A stretch of DNA of 64,000 bases, from contig NZ_CP110679.1 of the NCBI RefSeq assembly GCF_026167525.1, positions 1,971,501 to 2,035,500 of the forward strand, written 5' to 3'. Under the pieces are notes generated by a model. The model did no database searches and was not told the DNA's origin. It saw only the letters and a program-made list of their open reading frames with translations. The first letter of the stretch is position 1; every line of letters starts with the position of its first letter. The stretch is from Sphingomonas sp. M1-B02. GTDB lineage: Bacteria > Pseudomonadota > Alphaproteobacteria > Sphingomonadales > Sphingomonadaceae. This document shows positions 27,321-35,466 of the stretch, piece after piece. A program made the position numbers and the translations under genes.

Positions 27321-27593
27321 ATGAACAGCGTACGTGAAAAGGCATGGTCCGATTTCCGGCGCATGCTGATCGTGATCGCCTTGTGCGGCGTGCTGATGGT
27401 TGCCGGCGCCTTATGGTATCTGTCGCTGTTCGGGCCGCTTTACCTGTCGATGATCCTGGCGACGGTCGGCGGCGTATTCATCTCGACCCTGCTCGGCTGC
27501 GGGCTGTTCGCCGCCGCTTTCTTCAGCGACAAGAGCGGCCACGACCAGAATGTGACCGACGCGACCAACCAGGATGACGCGGCGCAGGGCTGA
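27321..27593 (+). CDS. small membrane protein, hypothetical
   Basis: 90 residues with two predicted membrane helices (about residues 15-37 and 44-68) and short charged ends (MNSVREKAWSDFRR at the N-terminus, a D/N-rich C-terminus). The pattern resembles small sphingomonad proteins often annotated only as hypothetical. It starts 157 bases upstream-divergent from the M16 protease gene and has ATG at 27321. No function can be assigned. Confidence 0.75.
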   Translation: MNSVREKAWSDFRRMLIVIALCGVLMVAGALWYLSLFGPLYLSMILATVGGVFISTLLGCGLFAAAFFSDKSGHDQNVTDATNQDDAAQG

Positions 27594-27612
27594 GGCGACT
27601 CACCTCCCCGAG

Positions 27613-27752
27613 CCTTCGTGATCCCGGCGCAGGCGGAGCCAGGGTAGTTCACGACATGCCATCGATCGAGCGCGCGTTTGCCGGAGATGCTGTTGTGCGC
27701 CGATCGCTTCCATCGTGGCTCTGGATCCCCGCCTGCGCGGGGATGACGGTGG
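27613..27752. repeat. dispersed inverted repeat, type C (ATCCCCGCCTGCGCGGGGAT family)
   Basis: Left arm GTGATCCCGGCGCAGGCGGA (27617-27636) and right arm GATCCCCGCCTGCGCGGGGA (27723-27742) are imperfect reverse complements about 85 bases apart. The right arm is itself a near-perfect palindrome. This is a widespread alphaproteobacterial intergenic repeat. It fills most of the gap between the small membrane protein gene and nfuA, and no gene is seen in it. Confidence 0.8.
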
Positions 27753-27839
27753 AAAGCGGCAGGATCCTCCAACGCCGCCCAACGTCGTCTCCGCGCAGCG
27801 ATGCTTGATCCGCGCGCCGCTAAGCGCCACATGCCACCC

Positions 27840-28415
27840 ATGCTGATCGAGACCGAACCGACGCCCAACCCGGCGACGCTCAAATTCCTCCCCGGCCGCG
27901 CCGTGATGGACATGGGCACGCGCGACTTCGCGACACCCGAGGAGGCCGAGGCGTCCCCGCTCGCCGATGCGTTGTTCGGGCTGGGCGACGTGACCGGCGT
28001 GTTCTTCGGCCGCGACTTCATCTCGGTCACCGCCGCCCCCGGCGTCGAATGGCCGATGCTCAAGCCCGACGTGCTCGGCATCCTGCTCGATCATTTCTCG
28101 GCGAACATGCCGCTGTTCCGCCCCGGATCGGCGGCGGGCATCGCCGTGCCCCCGGAAGCCGGCGATTATGGCGACAATCCCGAGGATGCCGATATCGTCG
28201 CGCAGATCCGCGAGCTGATCGAGACCCGCATCCGCCCCGCGGTCGCCAATGATGGCGGCGATATCGTCTATCGCGGCTTCGATGCCGGCAAGGTCTATCT
28301 CCAGATGCAGGGCGCCTGCGCCGGCTGTCCCTCGTCGAGCGCGACGCTCAAGAACGGGATCGAGCAACTGCTCAAATATTATGTTCCCGAAGTGACCGAG
28401 GTTCGCGCGGTCTGA
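27840..28415 (+). CDS. nfuA: Fe-S biogenesis protein NfuA
   Basis: 191-residue Fe-S carrier. The N-terminal Nfu domain starts with MLIETEPTPNPATLKFLPG; the C-terminal NifU-like domain holds the cluster-binding pair C160-x2-C163 in GACAGCPSS. The start at 27840 matches the conserved N-terminus; an ATG three codons earlier (27831) is possible. It is followed after 27 bases by a nitroreductase-family gene and then tsaB-rimI. Functionally it complements the SUF operon at 11-18 kb. Confidence 0.95.
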   Translation: MLIETEPTPNPATLKFLPGRAVMDMGTRDFATPEEAEASPLADALFGLGDVTGVFFGRDFISVTAAPGVEWPMLKPDVLGILLDHFSANMPLFRPGSAAGIAVPPEAGDYGDNPEDADIVAQIRELIETRIRPAVANDGGDIVYRGFDAGKVYLQMQGACAGCPSSSATLKNGIEQLLKYYVPEVTEVRAV

Positions 28416-28442
28416 CGCGCATCGCTGAAAAGGATAGAATAT

Positions 28443-29036
28443 ATGGGCGAACCCCTGGATGAGGCGGGGCTCGATACGATCTTTCGTACTGCGCGTACCT
28501 ATAACGGCTATACCGACCAGCCGGTCACGGAGGCCGATATCCGCCGGATCTACGATCTGGTGAAGATGGGGCCGACCTCGGCCAACCAGCAGGCCGCGCG
28601 CTTCGTCTGGCTTCTGAGCCAGGAGCAGAAGGACAAGCTGGCCGCGCTTTCCAGCGGCACCAATGGCGAGAAGATCCGCAAGGCGCCCGCCACCGTGATC
28701 GTTGCGATGGACCTGGCCTTCAACGAGCATCTCCCCTGGCTCTTCCCGCACGCGCCGACCGCCAAGGACTGGTTCGCCGACGACGAAGTGCGCTACACCC
28801 ACGCTTTCCGCAATTCGACGCTGCAGGGCGGCTATTTCATCCTGGCTGCGCGCGCGCTGGGATTCGACACCGGGCCGATGTCGGGCTTCGACAATGCCAA
28901 GGTCGATGCGGCTTTCTTCGCCGACCAGCCGAATGTGAAATCCAACTTCATCTCGACGCTCGGCTATGGCGATCCCGCCACCGTCTTCGATCGGCTGCCG
29001 CGTCCCGAATTCGAACGGTTCAATCGCATTGTCTGA
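28443..29036 (+). CDS. nitroreductase-family protein, malonic semialdehyde reductase (RutE)-like
   Basis: 197-residue FMN-dependent reductase. The N-terminal [33 protein letters not shown] and C-terminal STLGYGDP are characteristic of the RutE/HadB-RutE subgroup, which reduces malonic semialdehyde in pyrimidine catabolism in E. coli. No other rut genes are present here, so another small aldehyde or quinone substrate is possible. It lies between nfuA and tsaB on the same strand, 12 bases before the tsaB start. Confidence 0.9.
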   Translation: MGEPLDEAGLDTIFRTARTYNGYTDQPVTEADIRRIYDLVKMGPTSANQQAARFVWLLSQEQKDKLAALSSGTNGEKIRKAPATVIVAMDLAFNEHLPWLFPHAPTAKDWFADDEVRYTHAFRNSTLQGGYFILAARALGFDTGPMSGFDNAKVDAAFFADQPNVKSNFISTLGYGDPATVFDRLPRPEFERFNRIV

Positions 29037-29048
29037 ACTCTGCCTTCC

Positions 29049-29684
29049 GTGACGACGACGCTGGTGATCGAGACCGCGACCGCGGCCTGTTCGGTGGCGC
29101 TGCTGCAGGACGGCAAGGTCGTGGCGCACCGGCACGACGTGGTCGAGCGCGGCCATGCCGAACTGCTGATCCCGATGATCGGCGCCCTGCCCGGCCAGGG
29201 TCGCGCGGAGCATATCCTCGTCGACGTGGGACCGGGCAGCTTCACCGGCGTGCGCGTCGGGCTCGCGGCCGCGCGCGGACTGGCGATCGGCTGGGGCAGC
29301 AGCGTCCAGGGCTATTCGTCGCTCGCCTTGCTCGCGGCAGCGGGTTTCGCCGCCGATCCGGGCCGCGCCGCGCTTGCGGTGGTGCTCGAAGGGGGGCACG
29401 GTGAGGTCTTCATGCAGCTGTTCACCTCCTCGCCGCTGAAGGAAGACGGGCCTTTTCTATCGCTGGGCCCTGCGGCTGCGCTGGCGAAGCTCGGCAACCG
29501 GCAGGCGATCGGCAGCGGCGTCCACCGCCTCGCGGCGGTGGATCCCGGCGGGGCGTTCTGCGAGACGCTGCCCGATGCGGCCGACGCGGCGCTTCTCCCC
29601 CCCGCCTTCGCTGCGCTGCCGCCCCGCCCGATCTATGGACGAGCGCCCGATGCGAAGACGCTGGCGGAGCGCGGGCTGGCATGA
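29049..29684 (+). CDS. tsaB: tRNA threonylcarbamoyladenosine biosynthesis protein TsaB
   Basis: 211-residue ASKHA-fold protein that pairs with TsaD in t6A37 synthesis on ANN-decoding tRNAs. TTLVIETATAACSVALL is the N-terminal phosphate-loop strand, followed by ERGHAELLIPMI and GPGSFTGVRVGLAAARGLA, the TsaB signature. GTG start at 29049. Its stop overlaps the rimI start (ATGA). The tsaB-rimI pair is standard in alphaproteobacteria. Confidence 0.96.
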   Translation: MTTTLVIETATAACSVALLQDGKVVAHRHDVVERGHAELLIPMIGALPGQGRAEHILVDVGPGSFTGVRVGLAAARGLAIGWGSSVQGYSSLALLAAAGFAADPGRAALAVVLEGGHGEVFMQLFTSSPLKEDGPFLSLGPAAALAKLGNRQAIGSGVHRLAAVDPGGAFCETLPDAADAALLPPAFAALPPRPIYGRAPDAKTLAERGLA

Positions 29685-30169
29685 GCGCCGCGCTTCATCT
29701 GACCGAAATCCGCGAGGGCGGCGCGCAGGATCTGAGCGAGATCAGCAAGATCATGCTCGACGCCTTCGACCCTCGCTACGGCGAGGCATGGACCAGCGCG
29801 CAATGCCTGGGGATGCTGTCGCTCCCCGGCGTCTGGCTGATCGTCGCGAGCCTCGACGGCACCGATGCGGGCTTCGCTCTCGCGCGATCTACCGGAGAAG
29901 AGGCCGAGTTGCTGCTGATCGCCACCCACCCCAAGGCGCGCGGCCGCGGAGTCGGCGGAGCATTGCTGCGCGCTGTCATCGCCGAAGCGGAAGGTCGCGG
30001 AGTCTCTCGATTGCACCTCGAAGTCCGGGCGGACAACGATGCAGTGCGGTTATACAGCACCGAAGGCTTCATAAAGGTCGGCGAGCGCCGAAATTACTAT
30101 AGAGGCAAGTCGGGCCAGGCTTTCGATGCGCATACCTACGCGCGCGATCTCGCCGCAAATATTATTTAG
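29681..30169 (+). CDS. rimI: ribosomal-protein-alanine acetyltransferase RimI-like
   Basis: 162-residue GNAT acetyltransferase; RimI acetylates the N-terminus of ribosomal protein S18. The acetyl-CoA loop is in the ATHPKARGRGVGGALL segment (V/I-x-x-x-R-x-x-G-x-G/A) and the C-terminal RLHLEVRADNDAVRLYSTEGF matches RimI (LEVR-x-N-x-x-A-x-x-LY). Start ATG overlaps the tsaB stop. The end at 30169 is followed by ~100 bases of AT-richer DNA leading to mucR. Confidence 0.94.
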   Translation: MSAALHLTEIREGGAQDLSEISKIMLDAFDPRYGEAWTSAQCLGMLSLPGVWLIVASLDGTDAGFALARSTGEEAELLLIATHPKARGRGVGGALLRAVIAEAEGRGVSRLHLEVRADNDAVRLYSTEGFIKVGERRNYYRGKSGQAFDAHTYARDLAANII

Positions 30170-30222
30170 ATTAAAGTTAACTGCCTTGCCTTTGCTGGGC
30201 GAAGGTACGATAGCGCACGCCA

Positions 30223-30243
30223 GGGCACCATATATAGTTGCCC
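30223..30243. promoter_or_regulatory. dyad upstream of mucR
   Basis: GGGCA and TGCCC flank an AT-rich centre CCATATATAGT, 28-48 bases before the mucR ATG. MucR/Ros proteins bind AT-rich targets and repress their own genes, so this could be an autoregulatory site; that is inference from position only. Confidence 0.4.
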
Positions 30244-30270
30244 ATAGAAAATTGGGTCGAAAGGGATACC

Positions 30271-30684
30271 ATGAACATTTCGTCAGACGTTGAAGAGACG
30301 CTCATCTCGCTCACCGCGGATATTGTAGCTGCACATGTCAGCAACAATAGCGTTGCTGTTTCGGATCTTCCGCAGCTCATCGCAAACGTGCACGGCGCGC
30401 TCGCGGGACTCGGTGAGGCCGCTGTCGAGCCGGAAGTGAAGCAGGAGCCTGCGGTCTCGATCCGTTCTTCGGTGAAGCCGGACTTCATCGTCTGCCTCGA
30501 AGACGGCAAGAAGCTCAAGATGCTCAAGCGCCACCTGATGACTCATTATCAGATGACCCCCGAGCAGTATCGCGCCAAGTGGAACCTGCCCGCAGACTAT
30601 CCGATGGTCGCGCCCAACTATGCCGAGCAGCGTCGCACGCTCGCCAAGAAGATCGGCCTCGGCACCAAGCGCCGCAAGGGCTGA
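30271..30684 (+). CDS. mucR: MucR/Ros-family transcriptional regulator
   Basis: 137-residue DNA-binding protein that in other alphaproteobacteria controls exopolysaccharide, motility and cell-cycle genes. The DNA-binding domain spans about residues 66-137 (FIVCLEDGKKLKMLKRHL, then MTPEQYRAKWNLP and PMVAPNYAEQR). Ros proteins use a C-x2-C-x9-H-x3-H zinc site; here it reads C75-x2-D78-x9-H88-x3-H92, with Asp for the second Cys, as in some Mesorhizobium relatives. The ATG at 30271 with AAGGGA upstream was chosen over a start at 30238. Two terminator-like hairpins follow. Confidence 0.95.
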   Translation: MNISSDVEETLISLTADIVAAHVSNNSVAVSDLPQLIANVHGALAGLGEAAVEPEVKQEPAVSIRSSVKPDFIVCLEDGKKLKMLKRHLMTHYQMTPEQYRAKWNLPADYPMVAPNYAEQRRTLAKKIGLGTKRRKG

Positions 30685-30691
30685 GCCCGAC

Positions 30692-30748
30692 ACCGCATAT
30701 TGCGGTTTTGCAGACGCCGGCCGGGCTAGCGCCCAGGCCGGCGTTTTG
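30692..30748 (+). terminator. tandem intrinsic terminators after mucR
   Basis: First hairpin ACCGCA-TAT-TGCGGT followed by TTTG, eight bases after the mucR stop. Second hairpin ACGCCGGCC (30714-30722) and GGCCGGCGT (30736-30744) followed by TTTGCTGTTTG. Together they should insulate fur from mucR transcription. Confidence 0.85.
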
Positions 30749-30795
30749 CTGTTTGCTCCCTTTCCCCTGACGGGCAATGCGGTTACATCGGCGCC

Positions 30796-31218
30796 ATGCC
30801 CCGCAAGATTGATCTCGAAGCGCTCTGCCACGAAAAGGGACTGCGCATCACCGAACAGCGCAAGGTGATCGCGCGCGTGCTTTCCGATGCAGAGGATCAT
30901 CCCGATGTCGAGAAAGTGTATGAACGCGCCTCGGCAATCGATCCGGGCATCTCGATCGCCACGGTCTATCGCACCGTCCGGCTGTTCGAAGAGGCAGGCA
31001 TTCTAGACCGGCACGATTTCGGCGATGGCCGCGCGCGCTACGAGCCGGCGCCCGAGGCGCATCACGATCATCTGATCGACGTCGAAACCGGCCGCGTGAT
31101 CGAGTTCGTCGATCCCGAACTCGAGCTGCTCCAGAAACAGATCGCGGAGCGGCTCGGCTTCCGCCTCGTCGATCATCGCATGGAGCTTTACGGCGTTTCG
31201 CTCGACCGGAAGGTCTGA
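30796..31218 (+). CDS. fur: Fur-family metal-dependent repressor
   Basis: 140 residues with an N-terminal winged helix (LRITEQRKVIARVL, ISIATVYRTVRLFEEAG) and a C-terminal metal-binding dimerisation domain containing H89-H-D-H92 (EAHHDHLID). No C-x2-C pairs are present, so there is no structural zinc site, which is common in alphaproteobacterial Fur/Mur. It could respond to iron or manganese. It leads fur-plsC-miaB; plsC starts seven bases after its stop. Confidence 0.93.
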   Translation: MPRKIDLEALCHEKGLRITEQRKVIARVLSDAEDHPDVEKVYERASAIDPGISIATVYRTVRLFEEAGILDRHDFGDGRARYEPAPEAHHDHLIDVETGRVIEFVDPELELLQKQIAERLGFRLVDHRMELYGVSLDRKV

Positions 31219-31224
31219 TCCGCG

Positions 31225-32121
31225 TTGGACCCGGCGGCCGCACGAAAGCGCGCTGAGGCGGCGGGCGGCGTGTCCGCGCCGCTGAACTTGGCGGAGCAGT
31301 TCCGGCTCTGGTCCCGCGTCGCGATGCTGGTGGGCGCCGTCCTGCTGTTCGTGCCGCTCCATTATCTGTGGCGCCTGTTCCGCCTCCCCTCCCCCTGGCC
31401 ACGCCACTTCCTGGGCACCGCCGCACGGATCGTCGGTGCGCGGGTGACCAAGATCGGGACGCCGCTGCGCCGCGACGTCTTCTACGTCTCCAACCATCTC
31501 AGCTGGATCGACATATTGGCGCTGGGCGGCGCCAGCGGCACCGCGTTCGTCGCCAAGGCGGAGATCGGCACCGCGCCGGTGGTGGGCTGGCTCGCCGGGC
31601 TCAACCGGACCGTATACGTCAAGCGCGAGAACCGGCTGGGCGTGGCCGACCAGATCAACCAGCTGCGCGATGCGCTCGAGGATGCTTGGGCGATCACGAT
31701 CTTCCCCGAAGGCACCACCACCGACGGCAAGTCGCTGCTGCCCTTCAAGACGCCGATGCTCCGCGTGCTCGAACCGCCGCCGCCTGGGGTGATGGTCCAG
31801 CCGGTGCTCCTCGATTATGGCGATGCGGGCGAGGAGATCGGCTGGATCGGCCAGGAACGCGGCGTGGATAACGCCAGGCGAATCCTCTCCCGCCGCGGCA
31901 GCTTCGCGCTGAAGGTCCATTATCTCGAACCCTTCCTGCCGTCCGACTTCCCCGGGCGGAAGGCGATCGCCGCGGAAAGCCGGCGGCGGATCGAGGCGGC
32001 GCTGGTCGCGACGCTCGGCCACCCCTTGCGCCCCTTCGCCTTCGCCGAAGAGGGGATCGGGTATAAAAATCCTCCCCGGAACGGGGAGGGGGACCAGCCG
32101 AAGGCAAATGGAGGGGGCTAA
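31225..32121 (+). CDS. plsC: 1-acyl-sn-glycerol-3-phosphate acyltransferase (PlsC-type)
   Basis: 298 residues, start TTG at 31225. A membrane segment (about residues 32-50) is followed by the acyltransferase motif NHLSWID (H-x4-D), then VKRENR and FPEGTTTDG (motif III). It transfers the second acyl chain in phospholipid synthesis or acts on another lysolipid. The last ~18 residues ([17 protein letters not shown]) are encoded by palindromic repeat A3, which runs across the 3' end and supplies the stop codon. The ancestral stop was probably near the GIGYK codons. Confidence 0.92.
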   Translation: MDPAAARKRAEAAGGVSAPLNLAEQFRLWSRVAMLVGAVLLFVPLHYLWRLFRLPSPWPRHFLGTAARIVGARVTKIGTPLRRDVFYVSNHLSWIDILALGGASGTAFVAKAEIGTAPVVGWLAGLNRTVYVKRENRLGVADQINQLRDALEDAWAITIFPEGTTTDGKSLLPFKTPMLRVLEPPPPGVMVQPVLLDYGDAGEEIGWIGQERGVDNARRILSRRGSFALKVHYLEPFLPSDFPGRKAIAAESRRRIEAALVATLGHPLRPFAFAEEGIGYKNPPRNGEGDQPKANGGG

Positions 32122-32195
32122 CCGCGAGCGAAACCGTGGAGGCACGCCCCCTCCACCACGCTACGCGTGGTCCCCCTCCCCTTTCAGGGGAGGAT
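32069..32195. repeat. palindromic repeat, type A copy 3 (plsC 3' end to miaB)
   Basis: Arms ATCCTCCCCGGAACGGGGAG and CTCCCCTTTCAGGGGAGGAT with inner blocks AATGGAGGGGGC/GCCCCCTCCACC. The left hairpin ACCAGCCGAAGGCAAAT is degenerate compared with the other copies, while the right one (ACCACGCTACGCGTGGT) is intact. The first ~50 bases are read as plsC codons; the rest lies between plsC and miaB. Confidence 0.9.
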
Positions 32196-32219
32196 CAAGC
32201 CGGCTATAGCCCCCACCAA

Positions 32220-33533
32220 ATGAAACCCACTCCAAAGACCTTCCACGTCAAATCGTTCGGCTGCCAGATGAACGTCTATGACGGCGAGCGCATGGGCGAG
32301 CTGATGGCCGCGCAGGGCCTGACCGCCACCGACGACGCCAATGCCGCCGATCTCGTCGTGCTCAACACATGTCACATCCGCGAGAAGGCCACCGAAAAGG
32401 TCTATTCGGATATCGGGCGTCTCAGGAAGCATGGCCGCACCCCGATGATCGCGGTGGCCGGCTGCGTGGCACAAGCCGAGGGCGCGGAGATCGTCCGCCG
32501 GGCCAAGGTCGACGTGGTCGTCGGCCCGCAATCCTATCACAATTTGCCCGATCTGGTCGGCAAGGCCGTGCGCGGCGAATCGGCGCTCGACACCGATATG
32601 CCCGCGATCAGCAAGTTCGGCGCGCTGCCGTCGCGCCGAAAAGTCAGCCCCTCGGCCTTCCTGACGGTCCAGGAAGGCTGCGACAAATTCTGCACCTATT
32701 GCGTCGTGCCCTACACGCGAGGCGCCGAAGTCAGCCGCCCGTTCGACGCCATCGTCGACGAGGCGAAGGCCTTGGTCGACGCCGGCGCGCGCGAGCTCAC
32801 CTTGCTTGGCCAGAACGTCAATGCATGGGACGATGCCGAGGGCCGCGGCCTCCACGGGCTGATCGCCGCGCTCGACGGGATCGAGGGCCTCGCCCGCATC
32901 CGCTACACCACCAGCCACCCCAACGACATGCGCGAGGGCCTGATCCGCGCGCATGCCGAGGTCGGCAAGCTGATGCCCTATCTCCATTTGCCGGTGCAGT
33001 CGGGCAGCGACCGCATCCTGAAGGCAATGAACCGCAGCCACAGCCGCGATTCCTATCTTCGCCTGCTCGACCGGGTCCGCGCCGCACGCCCCGACATCGC
33101 GCTTTCGGGCGACTTCATCGTCGGCTTTCCGGGTGAAACGGAAGCGGATTTCGAAGACACGCTGACCCTGATCGCCCAGGTCGGCTACGCTCAGGCGTAC
33201 AGCTTCAAATATAGCCCCCGCCCCGGCACGCCGGCGGCCGAGATGACCGACGGCTTCGTGCCGGCGGAGGTCATGGACGAACGCCTCCAGCGACTCCAGG
33301 CGGCGATCGCGCGCGATCAGGCCGCGTTCAACGCCGCGACTGCGGGGCGCAGTTGCGACGTGCTGATCGAACGCACCGGCAAGCTGCCCGGCCAGATGCT
33401 CGGCAAATCCCCCTGGCTGCAATCGGTCCATCTGATCACCGACGCGCAAGTCGGGGATATGGTCGAAGTGGAGATCGTCCGCGCCGACCCCAATTCGCTC
33501 GCCGGGATAGAGCGGATCCGCGCCGCCGCCTGA
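32220..33533 (+). CDS. miaB: tRNA-2-methylthio-N6-dimethylallyladenosine synthase MiaB
   Basis: 437-residue radical-SAM methylthiotransferase that modifies A37 of tRNAs reading UNN codons. The N-terminal MTTase domain has three cluster cysteines in [15 protein letters not shown] and VAGCVAQ; the radical SAM triad is C154-x3-C158-x2-C161 in GCDKFCTYC. The [10 protein letters not shown] and C-terminal TRAM domain segments are present. ATG at 32220 gives the conserved [15 protein letters not shown] start; the frame extends upstream only through repeat A3. Confidence 0.97.
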   Translation: MKPTPKTFHVKSFGCQMNVYDGERMGELMAAQGLTATDDANAADLVVLNTCHIREKATEKVYSDIGRLRKHGRTPMIAVAGCVAQAEGAEIVRRAKVDVVVGPQSYHNLPDLVGKAVRGESALDTDMPAISKFGALPSRRKVSPSAFLTVQEGCDKFCTYCVVPYTRGAEVSRPFDAIVDEAKALVDAGARELTLLGQNVNAWDDAEGRGLHGLIAALDGIEGLARIRYTTSHPNDMREGLIRAHAEVGKLMPYLHLPVQSGSDRILKAMNRSHSRDSYLRLLDRVRAARPDIALSGDFIVGFPGETEADFEDTLTLIAQVGYAQAYSFKYSPRPGTPAAEMTDGFVPAEVMDERLQRLQAAIARDQAAFNAATAGRSCDVLIERTGKLPGQMLGKSPWLQSVHLITDAQVGDMVEVEIVRADPNSLAGIERIRAAA

Positions 33534-33746
33534 GCTGTATCCGCCGGTTCACTTTCTCGCCGGGACAGCCGATTTCGCTGTCCTTGGAGGGAATGCTCTG
33601 CCAATCTCGCATCTGCACATGCGCCACGGAACCCCACGCACCCGCCTCGGTTTCGCCTCTCCGGGCCGCGCATCTCCCATTTTTCAAACGTTACGAATGC
33701 AGCCCATCTCGGGCGACTGTGCCCGACCCCAGCCCCCAGGAGCCGC

Positions 33747-34757
33747 ATGAGCCGCAAGCCTGTTCAAGCCCAGTCCGGCGAGCGTTCGCGCGCCGAAGTC
33801 AATTTCGACAAACCCCAGCTCCTGCCGCAGCTCTTCGGCGAGTTCGACAGCAATCTGCTCGCATTGGAGGAGCGGCTGGGCGTCTATATCCATGCACGCG
33901 GCCAGCGCGTGCAGATCGAGGGTTCTGCGGAAGCCGTGGCGCATGCCCGCGAAGTGCTCCAGGAACTCCACGCCCGGGTGATCCGCGGCGAGGTGATCGA
34001 CACCGGCCTGATCGAGGCGGTGATCGCCATGTCGAGCGAGCCGATGTTCACCGGCATCGTCAAGGCCGATCTGCCGGGCGGCGGGGGTGCTCCGCCCGCG
34101 ATCATGATCCGGACGCGCAAGAAGACGATCGTGCCGCGCTCGGCGGCGCAGGTCCATTATATGCGCGAGCTGGTCTCCAACGACATGATCTTCGCGCTCG
34201 GACCGGCGGGCACCGGCAAGACCTATCTCGCGGTCGCCCAGGCAGTCGCCCAGCTGATCACCGGCAGCGTCCAGCGGCTGATCCTGTCGCGCCCCGCGGT
34301 CGAGGCCGGCGAGCGATTGGGCTTCCTGCCCGGCGACATGAAGGAGAAGGTCGATCCCTATCTCCGCCCGATCTACGACGCGCTCTACGATTGCCTGCCC
34401 GCCGAGCAGGTCGAGCGCCGCATCGCCAGCGGGGAGATCGAGATCGCGCCGATCGCCTTCATGCGCGGCCGCACGCTGGCCGACGCCTTCGTGATCCTCG
34501 ACGAGGCGCAGAACACCACGCCCGCGCAGATGAAGATGTTCCTCACCCGCTTCGGCCAGAACAGCCGGATGGTGATCTGCGGCGATCCGAACCAGACCGA
34601 TCTGCCCGGCGGGCCGCCCACCTCCGGGCTGAACGATGCGGTGGGCCGGCTCGACGGCGTGGAGGGCATCTCGATCGTCCGCTTCGGCGTCGGCGACGTG
34701 GTGCGGCACCCGATCGTCGGGCGGATCGTCAATGCCTATGAGGGGCCGGGGAGTTGA
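33747..34757 (+). CDS. phoH: PhoH-family ATPase (YbeZ)
   Basis: 336-residue P-loop protein that partners YbeY in RNA metabolism. An N-terminal KH-like segment (VYIHARGQRVQIEGSAEAV) precedes the ATPase core: Walker A GPAGTGKT near residue 155, LSRPAVEAGERLGFLPGD, and Walker B AFVILDEAQNTTP, then GDPNQTDLP. Family members usually sit directly before ybeY; here vapBC lies between. The 213 bases upstream (33534-33746) show no gene or clear signal. Confidence 0.96.
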   Translation: MSRKPVQAQSGERSRAEVNFDKPQLLPQLFGEFDSNLLALEERLGVYIHARGQRVQIEGSAEAVAHAREVLQELHARVIRGEVIDTGLIEAVIAMSSEPMFTGIVKADLPGGGGAPPAIMIRTRKKTIVPRSAAQVHYMRELVSNDMIFALGPAGTGKTYLAVAQAVAQLITGSVQRLILSRPAVEAGERLGFLPGDMKEKVDPYLRPIYDALYDCLPAEQVERRIASGEIEIAPIAFMRGRTLADAFVILDEAQNTTPAQMKMFLTRFGQNSRMVICGDPNQTDLPGGPPTSGLNDAVGRLDGVEGISIVRFGVGDVVRHPIVGRIVNAYEGPGS

Positions 34758-34762
34758 ACGGC

Positions 34763-34792
34763 GGGATATCCTAGCCTATATCGGGATATCCC
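34763..34792. promoter_or_regulatory. paired palindromic operator of vapBC
   Basis: Two perfect GGATATCC palindromes (34764-34771 and 34784-34791) with centres exactly 20 bp apart, two helical turns, lying between the phoH stop and the vapB ribosome binding site (GAGGAGG at 34793-34799). This spacing puts both sites on one DNA face, as expected for autorepression by a VapBC hetero-oligomer. Confidence 0.75.
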
Positions 34793-34804
34793 GAGGAGGT
34801 AGAA

Positions 34805-35062
34805 ATGGCATCATTGTTCATCAAGGATAGCCGTACTGCGGCACTCGTCGAGGAACTGGCGCAGACGATGGGTACGACCAAGACCGAGGCGGTACGCGTC
34901 GCCGTCCAGGGCAAGCTTGACGAAGCACAGGCCGCAGCTGCTCCGGTGCGACGCTCCGCGCGGGAAATTCTCGCTGAGTTTCACCGGAATAATCCTCTGC
35001 CGCCGCCAACCGGGTTGAAGGCGGACAAGGCTTTCTTCGATGAATTGTCCGGCGACCTGTGA
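34805..35062 (+). CDS. vapB: VapB-type antitoxin
   Basis: 85 residues. The N-terminal MASLFIKDSRTAALVEELAQ plus GTTKTEAVRVAVQ is the ribbon-helix-helix-like DNA-binding part of the Rv0623-type VapB family; the C-terminal ~40 residues (REILAEFH..NPLPPPTGLKADKAFFDELSGDL) would wrap around and inhibit VapC. A strong GGAGG precedes the ATG. Its stop overlaps the toxin start (GTGA), the usual coupling in such pairs. Confidence 0.93.
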   Translation: MASLFIKDSRTAALVEELAQTMGTTKTEAVRVAVQGKLDEAQAAAAPVRRSAREILAEFHRNNPLPPPTGLKADKAFFDELSGDL

Positions 35063-35466
35063 CGCTGTTCGTCGATGCGTCAGCGATGGTGGCCATGCTT
35101 CTCGATGAACCCGAGAAAGACTGGTTCACGGACGAGCTTGATCGGGATGTGGATCGAATCTGGTCGGGCGTCGCGCGCTGGGAAACCGTCGTGAATCTTG
35201 CCCGCGTGCGTAAATTCGATATCAACGAAGCCGAGGCCAAGGTAGATGAACTTTCCGCCAGCTTCGCTATTCGGATCGTACCGGTGAGCGATACCGAGAG
35301 CCGCCTTGCGATCCAGGCATACGCAACCTTCGGCAAGCAACGCCATCCCGCAGGACTCAATATGGGCGATTGTTTTGCCTATGCCTGCGCCAAGGCGCAC
35401 GGCGCGCGCTTGCTCTACAAGGGCAATGATTTCGAGCAGACCGACATGGCTTGGTCCGGTGCTTGA
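35059..35466 (+). CDS. vapC: VapC-type PIN-domain toxin ribonuclease
   Basis: 135-residue PIN nuclease. The acidic active-site residues are visible: D6 in FVDASA, E42 in RWETVV, D104 in NMGDCFAYA and D124 in GNDFEQTD. Family members cut tRNA or rRNA and stop translation until neutralised by VapB. GTG start at 35059 overlaps vapB. The last eight bases overlap the proposed ybeY start, so toxin and ybeY translation may be linked. Confidence 0.93.
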   Translation: MTLFVDASAMVAMLLDEPEKDWFTDELDRDVDRIWSGVARWETVVNLARVRKFDINEAEAKVDELSASFAIRIVPVSDTESRLAIQAYATFGKQRHPAGLNMGDCFAYACAKAHGARLLYKGNDFEQTDMAWSGA

